Assembly: GCF_016908555.1 (NCBI RefSeq)
Contig: NZ_JAFBEE010000003.1
Coordinates: 1-64,000, forward strand
DNA length: 64,000 nt
Source: Alkaliphilus hydrothermalis
GTDB lineage: Bacteria; Bacillota; Clostridia; Peptostreptococcales; Natronincolaceae
Reading direction: 5' to 3'
A program made the position numbers and the translations under genes. The notes below the pieces were generated by a model, which worked only from the letters and a program-made list of their open reading frames with translations, did no database searches and was not told the DNA's origin. Positions 15,996-22,562 of this stretch are shown piece after piece (the stretch's first letter is position 1; every line of letters starts with the position of its first letter).

Positions 15996-16855
15996 TTTAT
16001 CTCCTCCAATACACAATTATTTTTTTTAACTCTAATTTTTAGTTCAAATACTGATGTATCTTTAGCAAGAAACAAAGACAACTCAGGATGTTCTTTCTCG
16101 ATTACAACATTTCCAATTCTACTTAGATTATTATCTTTAAGATACAATTCTATCTCTTCATGCATTTTTTTTAGTTCATCGAACTTCCCGTGCCTAAATG
16201 GATAAAATATTGATAAGTAATAACCTTTAGGCAAACTCAGTAATTCCCCGTTATCCTTTTCTAGTTCTAGCTTGTCTTCCTCATCTGTTATTTCAATACA
16301 AAGCTGGGCATTTATAAACTCTCCACTCTGTAGATTCTCATAATCATATGTTATCTGAATGGTTCTTTCTGAATAGTTATTCCTTTTGATTATGCTTTGA
16401 TGATGATCATAATATGCTTTTGGCGATGACATGACATCTGACTCAAAAGGACTTAGAAGATAAAATTGTCTGCTTTTCTCTGATCTCAAGAGATACGAGG
16501 GCCTATTTTCTCCTTTTTCTAAAATATCTATAAGTTGTAATAAATCAGCCTCTATGTTTATAAGTCTTTCGATTTTCTGTTTTAAAGCAAGTCTATGGTT
16601 CTTAAGTACTTCAATATAATTTTTTTTATTTAACCTACCTTCATCTAACGCCTTCATTTCTTTAATAGATATATCCAAATCTCTAAACATGAATATTTGT
16701 CGAAGTTTTTGTAAATCTTCAAATCCATAATACCTATAATTGTTCTCTCCAACTTCAGGTGCTAAAAGTCCTTTTTCCTCATAATGTCTCAAAGTTTCTG
16801 ATGTTGTATTAAAAAGTTGTATCACTTCATTTTTAAATAGTTTTTTCCTTTCCAT
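15992..16855 (-). CDS. MerR-family regulator with large effector domain
   Basis: 287 residues from ATG 16855 (GGAGTG upstream). The N-terminal MerR winged helix (LFKNEVIQLFNTTSETLRHY then EEKGLLAPEVGENNYRYYG) is followed by a helical linker and a C-terminal GyrI/BmrR-like alpha-beta domain (from about residue 130). Its stop overlaps the methyltransferase start (ATGA), so the two are translationally coupled. It probably activates this operon in response to a bound compound. Confidence 0.85.
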   Translation of the reverse strand: MERKKLFKNEVIQLFNTTSETLRHYEEKGLLAPEVGENNYRYYGFEDLQKLRQIFMFRDLDISIKEMKALDEGRLNKKNYIEVLKNHRLALKQKIERLINIEADLLQLIDILEKGENRPSYLLRSEKSRQFYLLSPFESDVMSSPKAYYDHHQSIIKRNNYSERTIQITYDYENLQSGEFINAQLCIEITDEEDKLELEKDNGELLSLPKGYYLSIFYPFRHGKFDELKKMHEEIELYLKDNNLSRIGNVVIEKEHPELSLFLAKDTSVFELKIRVKKNNCVLEEIK

Positions 16856-16925
16856 AGCATCACTCCACTCTAAAATATGCTTTTGTAAAATTAAAACTAA
16901 ATACCGGAGCAAAGATCATTCAATT

Positions 16926-17168
16926 TCATTTAACATGCCAACACCTATAATCTACATTATAATCAATATTCCACTTGATTGATATATGATTAGCTTTCTC
17001 AACTTCTTCCCATCCGATTAGTAACCCTATATATGCTGCTAAACCACTAATAAAAAACATTGCTCTTAATTTATCAGCAGTATGCATTAAACTACTGAAC
17101 AGGGAACAGATAATCGTTGGTTTTGCATATTCCTTGAACTTGCTTTCATATTCTTATTTTAAATTCAT
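16926..17168 (-). pseudogene. Small unknown ORF with TAA at codon 5
   Basis: A good ribosome site (GAGGTG) precedes ATG 17168. The frame reads MNLK, then TAA, then continues open for 75 codons in the same frame (EYESKFKEYAKPTIIC..., then a hydrophobic stretch AMFFISGLAAYIGLLIG) to TGA at 16926. It looks like an inactivated small protein gene upstream of the MerR gene. No family recognised. Confidence 0.4.
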
Positions 17169-17276
17169 ATTTATCACCTCAAAAACAGTATAAGGTGTGG
17201 GGTTAGAACAGGGTCAATAGTTTTTTAAGAATTATAATTTCCATAAAATTTGAGGAAACATAAGTTAAATATGCTC

Positions 17277-17560
17277 TTATGCGATGAAGTTAGACCACAT
17301 TAAGTTATTATCTGGTATTGTCGTGTTTCTAAAATTATCTGCCATTCTTACATATGCGGCAATATTTGAAGCAGATACCTCCTTACCATGTTTGCCAAAA
17401 TGGTAATCTAAACTCGCACTTCTTGAGCCCTAACTTCCTGGTGTCCAAAGATTTACTAACTAGATGGAATTTTCTACTTCCAGTAGAGACTCTAGATTGA
17501 AATACATCTGATCCATCCTTAGCAGACCATGTATATAATAGATATCACATTACTCTTGTA
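17277..17560 (-). pseudogene. Decayed gene remnant resembling a polymorphic-toxin or phage C-terminal domain
   Basis: Two minus-strand frames carry protein-like text separated by stops and shifts: WSAKDGSDVFQSRVSTGSRK and HFGKHGKEVSASNIAAYVRM followed by ADNFRNTT. The HFxKHGKE...Y...A..F pattern recalls the C-terminal domain of secreted toxin or phage-associated proteins; this is a memory-based likeness only. There is no intact frame. The rest of 16913-17653 shows no other gene. Confidence 0.3.
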
Positions 17561-17653
17561 CAATTTAACAAGACCTATTCCCCTGGGGTAGACACCTATT
17601 ACTGAGTTTATGTATTATATTTGGTTTAATGCCATGATACATGTAAAAAATGT

Positions 17654-18235
17654 TTAATCATTGAAAGCCATTAAATTGTGCTTTTTATGAAAACACATTA
17701 GAAATATAACCCCAGTTAGTGCTCCGGCAATATGAGGGTAATGTCCTATAGAAGGTAACCATCCGAAAACAATAGCCAGAACTGAAAGAATCATTATAGC
17801 TAAAGGTAATACAATATTCGGTAAGTTCAATGGCAACTCTCTTTCCCATGGAAAGGCAAAGTAGTAATAGAAAAGAATGCCAGCCCCTGCAGCACTAAAA
17901 CCAATACCACCTGTTTCTCTCAATATTAATGATAAACCTCCAGCTAGAATAGAAGTTACCACTAATATGATATACCTCTTTGAACCCAGTAACATCTCCA
18001 CCCACGAACCAACAAATACTAAAATTACCATATTAATTAGTATATGGTACCACTCTACATGAACAACACCATAAGAAATAACTGTATACCATCTTTGTGG
18101 TAGTTCATTATAGTCTAAAGCTAGAAACCTTACATTTTCAGGTTCTGTTATTCGTGCAACAAGAAATACTAACACTGATAGCAATAAAAAAGTACACGTT
18201 ATTGGTGTTTGTTTAATTTTTTCAATAATCACCAT
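17654..18235 (-). CDS. Rhomboid-family intramembrane serine protease
   Basis: 193 residues, six membrane helices. Rhomboid landmarks: HxxxN-type helix 2 (YHILINMVILVFVGSW), helix 4 with the nucleophile Ser in GFSAAGAGI (usual GxSG varied to GFSA), and helix 6 with the catalytic His in HYPHIAGALTG. It cleaves membrane protein substrates inside the bilayer. It starts 7 bp after the PadR gene, with AGAGGTGAG as ribosome site, so the two form an operon. Confidence 0.82.
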   Translation of the reverse strand: MVIIEKIKQTPITCTFLLLSVLVFLVARITEPENVRFLALDYNELPQRWYTVISYGVVHVEWYHILINMVILVFVGSWVEMLLGSKRYIILVVTSILAGGLSLILRETGGIGFSAAGAGILFYYYFAFPWERELPLNLPNIVLPLAIMILSVLAIVFGWLPSIGHYPHIAGALTGVIFLMCFHKKHNLMAFND

Positions 18236-18242
18236 AAAATTC

Positions 18243-18794
18243 TCACCTCTTATTTTTAATTAGCTCAATTGTCTCTTCAGACCACTCTATTTCTGCCACA
18301 ATTGCTTTTCTTGCTCTACTAATCGTTAACATCCAGTAAAACAATGATGTTTCTAAACCACCATCTCTCGCTGCTTCTGTAGCTGATCCCTCAACTATCG
18401 ATAGTATATCCAGTGCTTCCACTTGTTGTCTTTTGAATCTTTGGATTTCAAATATCAAATTATCATAGCCTACTGCTTCTCCGAAGAATACTCTTACAAT
18501 AAATTCATCTCTAATTGGAGCTATAAGGTTCTGAGGAAATTTTTTAACCCATTCTTGAAACGTCTCTTTTCCTAATGAAGTAATTGAATAAACTTTCCTA
18601 TCAAACTTTTTTTCCTGTGTTTCTATCCGTGATGTGACTAATTTTTCATCTTCCATTTTCGATAGTTCTCGATATATTTGGCTGGACTTAACATTCCACA
18701 TAAATTGCAAAGATGATTGAAAAGCTTTATTTAAGTCATAACCTGTCATATCTTGATAACAGAGTAAACCCAGTAATCCATATCGTAAACTCAT
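18243..18794 (-). CDS. PadR-family transcriptional regulator
   Basis: 183 residues. N-terminal PadR winged helix (LRYGLLGLLCYQDMTGYDL then SSQIYRELSKMEDEKLV) and C-terminal Vir_act_alpha dimerisation helices (about 95-180). It is the first gene of a two-gene operon with the rhomboid protease. A perfect 10-bp inverted repeat upstream (18831-18860) is a candidate operator. Confidence 0.9.
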   Translation of the reverse strand: MSLRYGLLGLLCYQDMTGYDLNKAFQSSLQFMWNVKSSQIYRELSKMEDEKLVTSRIETQEKKFDRKVYSITSLGKETFQEWVKKFPQNLIAPIRDEFIVRVFFGEAVGYDNLIFEIQRFKRQQVEALDILSIVEGSATEAARDGGLETSLFYWMLTISRARKAIVAEIEWSEETIELIKNKR

Positions 18795-18830
18795 AGAATC
18801 CCTCCCTTCTTATATTTGCTTATATTAAAT

Positions 18831-18860
18831 AATTTATATTAAACTTGTTGAATATAAATT
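18831..18860. promoter_or_regulatory. Inverted repeat upstream of the PadR gene
   Basis: AATTTATATT (18831-18840) and AATATAAATT (18851-18860) are exact inverted copies, 20 bp start to start, two helical turns. Position suggests PadR autoregulation. Confidence 0.5.
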
Positions 18861-18990
18861 ATCATACTTATTTGGCTTTGTAAATATTAATATATAAATT
18901 TATTTTTGTGTATTAACAGTCATATCATTGTTTTTTATTTACTCTTATAATTTTCAAAACCTCCAAAGTGTCTCGTGACACCCTGCTTAT

Positions 18991-19269
18991 TTACTTGGTA
19001 ATGATGTAATCTATTCTTCCTTTCGCCGCTTTCTTTAACATTTTATTCAGCCCGGTTCTGCCACTTCGAAGCAACCCGCTTTCGATGTCATAGAATACCC
19101 CGGCATAAATCCAATCAGGATGGCTGCGTATCATTTTTGCATAGGTTTTTATCTGCATCTCAAAGCTGCGCAATTGCGCCGGTCCAAATGTACTGACTCG
19201 ACAATATGCGGCCACCTTGAGTTTTTTATTTTCTTTCGGTAAAACCGGAATAATCCTGACATTTTTCAT
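18991..19269 (-). pseudogene. Truncated large serine recombinase, N-terminal fragment
   Basis: 92 residues: resolvase N-terminal domain with the catalytic Ser in AAYCRVST and the following QxxxY/D..I motif region (FYDIESGLLRSGRTGLNKML). The frame stops at DYIITK, exactly where the family continues with the conserved SISRFARN helix, so catalytic and DNA-binding parts are gone. The downstream flank contains the short palindrome GTGTCTCGTGACAC. It marks the left side of the accessory island. Confidence 0.75.
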
Positions 19270-19589
19270 TTGTTCCTCACCATCTATGTAAAAAGGGCAA
19301 CCATTTTATATTCTACCAAAAAGAAAAGACGTGAAAGTCATCCTCTCACATCCTCATTCTAACTTATTTTATTAGCCACTATAAACCCTTGAAACATCAG
19401 TATTTTCGCCTTTGCAACAGGACTATGGATTCCACGTGCATGGTGTGTTGCAGTTAGCACATACTTGATATCTGACTGACTTTAAAATCTGACACCATAT
19501 CTTTTAATACGCAATACATTTCAGTGTAATTCCCCTCATCGGCTAGTGCTAGGATGAGCTAATCATATTCATAAATTTTTGTGGCACAG
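19270..19589 (-). other. Gene-poor stretch with a decayed ORF fragment
   Basis: Between the recombinase fragment and the IS605-type element there is no intact gene. A minus-strand fragment at 19454-19565 reads LILALADEGNYTEMYCVLKD then MVSDFK..., protein-like, ending in TAA, apparently cut at its 5' side near the IS element. Family not recognised. Confidence 0.35.
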
Positions 19590-19633
19590 AAACTCATTAC
19601 CTTTAGGTGGTGGGAGGAGTGCCTTGCTCCTTT

Positions 19634-20038
19634 CTAGCCTTGAGTTTCAATATATCTTTGAATTGTTGCAGATGATACTTCACCGATACTACAGGCAAAA
19701 TAACCATCTGACCAAAATATTTTTCTTTTCCAATAGTGTTTAGATAACGTTAAAGAATGTTTTTGCCACAGTCTATATGTTGTTTCCTGTTTTATTCTTT
19801 TCACAATCTCACATATACTATCGGTGGTATCATAGCTGATCAGAAAATGAATATGATCTTTATCCGTTTCCATAGCAATTATTTCGTAATCATACGTATG
19901 AGAAATATATAGTATTTGATGTTTAATATCTTCCGATATGATGCCTTTAAGTAGTTGTTTTCTATATTTGGTGACTAATTCAATATGTGCCTTTAAGCTG
20001 TATTTACGCCTGTTTTTACGGTTATCATTCGTATCCAT
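19634..20038 (-). CDS. tnpA: IS200/IS605 Y1 transposase TnpA
   Basis: 134 residues, normal length. The HUH motif is HIHFLIS (about residue 62), and the nucleophile Tyr is in IQRYIETQ near the C-terminus. The enzyme nicks and rejoins single-stranded element ends at hairpins. The gene is intact, so the element may still move. It is transcribed away from tnpB. Confidence 0.93.
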   Translation of the reverse strand: MDTNDNRKNRRKYSLKAHIELVTKYRKQLLKGIISEDIKHQILYISHTYDYEIIAMETDKDHIHFLISYDTTDSICEIVKRIKQETTYRLWQKHSLTLSKHYWKRKIFWSDGYFACSIGEVSSATIQRYIETQG

Positions 20039-20118
20039 ACTACTACTCCCTTACTTGACATTCACTAATAATTATTATACACTATAATTAGTGAATAATA
20101 AATAGTGAGGTCGTATTT

Positions 20119-21258
20119 ATGGAACAAATTACCGTTACAGCAAAAATACAAATTATAACTTCGGATGCAGACACAGTATTGCTTGATAATACTATGTCTA
20201 TTTATCGTAATGCCTGTAACTATGTTTCAAATCATATATTCCATACTCACGACCTAAAACAATTTTCTCTGAATAAATTTTTGTACGCTACCCTTCGTGA
20301 AAAATTTGGACTTAAATCACAGATGGCTCAATCTGTTCTCAAAACAGTTATTGCAAGATATAAAACTATTCTTGAGAATCAAAAGGAATGGATAAAACCT
20401 GTATTTAAGAAACCACAATATGATTTGGTATGGAATAGGGATTATTCCTTGACACAAGATGTATTCTCAATAAACACACTTGAGGGTCGCATTAAGTTAG
20501 ATTACTATTCCGAAGGTATGGAAAAATATTTTGACCAAACCATTTATAAATTTGGCACTGCAAAACTTGTCAATAAGCATGGAAAATACTTTCTGCATAT
20601 TCCTGTCACGTATGATGTTCCTGCTAGTAACCTGTCAGAAGTATGCAATGTTGTAGGTATTGATAGGGGTATAAATTTTTTAATTACCACCTATGACAGC
20701 AAACATAAATCAGGTTTTGTAAGTGGTAAAGCCATCAAACAAAAACGAGCAAACTATTCAAAACTACGTAAAGAGCTACAAATACGAAAAACACCTTCTT
20801 CAAGACGAAGAATTAAAGCTATTGGACAGCGAGAAAACCGTTGGATGCAAGATATAAATCATCAAGTATCAAAGGCACTCGTTGAACGTAATCCAAAGCA
20901 TACCTTATTTGTGTTAGAAGATTTAACAGGTGTCCGTAATGCTACAGAACGTATTCGCACCAAAGACCGCTATGTTTCTGTATCATGGTCATTTTATGAC
21001 CTTGAGCAAAAATTAATCTACAAGGCAAAGCAAAACGAATCAGCAGTAATAAAGGTTGACCCTTCTTATACGAGCCAATGTTGCCCTAAGTGTGGACATA
21101 CTGAAAAAGCTAATCGTAACAAGAAAAAACATCTATTTACTTGCAAAAACTGTGGTTATCAGTCAAATGATGACCGTATTGGAGCAATGAATCTGCACCG
21201 TATGGGAATAAACTATCTTGTTGATAATCAAGTACCTAGTGCAGTTACAACAGAGTAA
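20119..21258 (+). CDS. tnpB: TnpB RNA-guided nuclease (IS605 accessory)
   Basis: 379 residues, full length. RuvC-like catalytic residues are present: Asp in VVGIDRGINFL, Glu in FVLEDLTGVRN, Asp in NDDRIGAMNLHRMG. A zinc ribbon CCPKCGH...CKNCGY lies between the second and third. TnpB proteins are Cas12 ancestors that cut DNA guided by an omega RNA from the element's right end, favouring element retention. Everything needed for activity appears intact. Confidence 0.93.
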   Translation: MEQITVTAKIQIITSDADTVLLDNTMSIYRNACNYVSNHIFHTHDLKQFSLNKFLYATLREKFGLKSQMAQSVLKTVIARYKTILENQKEWIKPVFKKPQYDLVWNRDYSLTQDVFSINTLEGRIKLDYYSEGMEKYFDQTIYKFGTAKLVNKHGKYFLHIPVTYDVPASNLSEVCNVVGIDRGINFLITTYDSKHKSGFVSGKAIKQKRANYSKLRKELQIRKTPSSRRRIKAIGQRENRWMQDINHQVSKALVERNPKHTLFVLEDLTGVRNATERIRTKDRYVSVSWSFYDLEQKLIYKAKQNESAVIKVDPSYTSQCCPKCGHTEKANRNKKKHLFTCKNCGYQSNDDRIGAMNLHRMGINYLVDNQVPSAVTTE

Positions 21259-21426
21259 ACTCTTTTGTAAAGGGTGCTGTCAGCCACCCTATGATGTAAC
21301 GCCACTTTAAGCTTTAATGCTTATCGGGGTTAAAGGTAGGAGGCGTTAGCCGTTAGTACTACTGGGCAGTTACAAGCCCATTTCCTTTAGGTGATGGGTA
21401 GTTGACGCTATTACTCCTAACAACAT
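21259..21426 (+). ncRNA. Candidate omega RNA and guide at the IS605 right end
   Basis: The segment after tnpB is structure-rich: GGGTGCT/AGCCACCC, TAACGCC (21297-21303) pairing with GGCGTTA (21342-21348) around AAGC/GCTT, GGGC/GCCC, and the right-end hairpin CCCAT/ATGGG (21377-21398). In characterised TnpB systems this region is the omega RNA scaffold and the ~20 nt beyond the right end (about 21407-21426) is the guide. Boundaries are inferred. Confidence 0.5.
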
Positions 21427-22280
21427 TAAAATTCTTCTTCGTGTCGTTTGAAAAACTCAAAATAAATACGTACATTTTCCAACTCAGTCCATCGTTTTCC
21501 CTCAACAGGTTTTTCATCCAGATCATATATTCTCGCTCCATTTATGGCAAGCAAGAATGGCGAATGTGTCGATATAATAAACTGACATCCAAAATACCTT
21601 GCAGAGTCCTCAATAAATTTAACTAATTCTATCTGGCGCTTTGGAGATAGACTGTTTTCAGGCTCATCTAATATATACAGTCCATTTTCACCTATTTTTT
21701 CTGTAAAATACAAAAACGCGCTTTCTCCATTCGAGTATTCACGAACATTATCCATCAATTCATTTCTCACAAACCGAGACTGCGTTTTACTTCTAGCAGC
21801 ATTTACTTTTTTAAGTTGCTCATAATCTGCCATGGACTTCATCTGAAATTGGGAATATTTCGCATCCAAATATTCTTCAAAAAGTTCTTCACGTTTTTGA
21901 TCAACTCCTTTATTGAGATTACGGATATTCAACATATAGTCAAACACATCATCACTGGTAATAATTCTGCTATTTTCAGGAATGTCGGCTTCGAGCTGCA
22001 TCCCACACATATTTACATAATCTGAATAGAAGCTTGATTTATTATAGATAGAATCACGATGGATTCCTGTTTTTTCTGCTATCACATTTAATGCTGTTGA
22101 TTTTCCTGAACCATTTCCTCCATATAAAATTGTAACTGGCTCAAAATCAATTCTTTCAAAGCCATGTCTTGATAATATCTTAAATGGATAAAACGAGTCA
22201 TAGCACGTCCTTTTTATCTTCATAAAAAAATCAAACTCTATATCCTCATTTGGAAATGTAAAAACATTTAAGTAAACCAT
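21426..22280 (-). CDS. Standalone AAA/ABC-type ATPase (AAA_21/23)
   Basis: 284 residues from ATG 22280 (GGGTGA upstream). Walker A LYGGNGSGKST near residue 45, signature-like EYSNGESAF, Walker B GLYILDEPENSLSP, and switch ISTHSPF. Proteins of this shape resemble the ATPase part of overcoming-lysogenization (OLD)-like or RecF-like modules but this one lacks a Toprim domain and has no partner gene beside it. It lies between the IS605 element and the DSR2 gene; a defence role is possible but not shown. Confidence 0.75.
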   Translation of the reverse strand: MVYLNVFTFPNEDIEFDFFMKIKRTCYDSFYPFKILSRHGFERIDFEPVTILYGGNGSGKSTALNVIAEKTGIHRDSIYNKSSFYSDYVNMCGMQLEADIPENSRIITSDDVFDYMLNIRNLNKGVDQKREELFEEYLDAKYSQFQMKSMADYEQLKKVNAARSKTQSRFVRNELMDNVREYSNGESAFLYFTEKIGENGLYILDEPENSLSPKRQIELVKFIEDSARYFGCQFIISTHSPFLLAINGARIYDLDEKPVEGKRWTELENVRIYFEFFKRHEEEF

Positions 22281-22420
22281 TGTATTCACCCTTATCATAA
22301 CATTATATATAATCTTCAGATAAAATTTCGCTTCTCCATACTTAAAATACACAGAACTCTATATGATTCCTCATAGAATCATGGATTTATCTAACTATTT
22401 TCTTCTCTATCTTCACGACA

Positions 22421-22552
22421 GTCTCCACATGCTTGGAGTTGCATTGATAGCTATCAATAGTAAGTTTTCAACCCCTATTCTTGTTGGGAACATATCTACG
22501 CTCGTATATGGAAACATATCCAACATATCCTCTCGTTTGAGGGAAAATATCC
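22421..22552 (-). repeat. rlmD/rumA 3'-end-like repeats, probable attachment-site scar
   Basis: Just beyond the DSR2 stop, the minus strand holds three successive variants of GATATGTTTCC (22541-22552, 22510-22521, 22487-22499), then CATGTGGAGAC (22421-22431). They encode DIFPQTR, DMFPYTS, VDMFPTR and KHVETVV. The intact rRNA methyltransferase gene at 41596-42966 ends with VDMFPHTSHVETVV over GTGGATATGTTTCC and CATGTGGAGAC (41636-41674). A 16-bp palindrome ATTGATAGCTATCAAT (22443-22458) lies inside. Best read as stacked remnants of integration at the 3' end of that gene. Nothing else is seen in 22281-22562. Confidence 0.55.
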
Positions 22553-22562
22553 AAAATGACAT

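Larger units (their letters stand above)
19590..21406. mobile_element. IS200/IS605-family element, apparently complete
   Basis: Divergent tnpA (minus) and tnpB (plus) lie between two related sub-terminal hairpins: left at 19593-19616 (CATTACCTTTAGGTGGTGGG) and right at 21377-21398 (CCCATTTCCTTTAGGTGATG). This is the IS605/IS608 layout: no terminal inverted repeats, single-stranded transposition from hairpin ends. Exact ends are approximate because cleavage sites cannot be fixed without an empty site. Confidence 0.8.

Noticed and set aside
20119..21258. Cas12 effector
   Set aside because: Length, zinc ribbon and adjoining Y1 transposase identify TnpB of an IS605 element.
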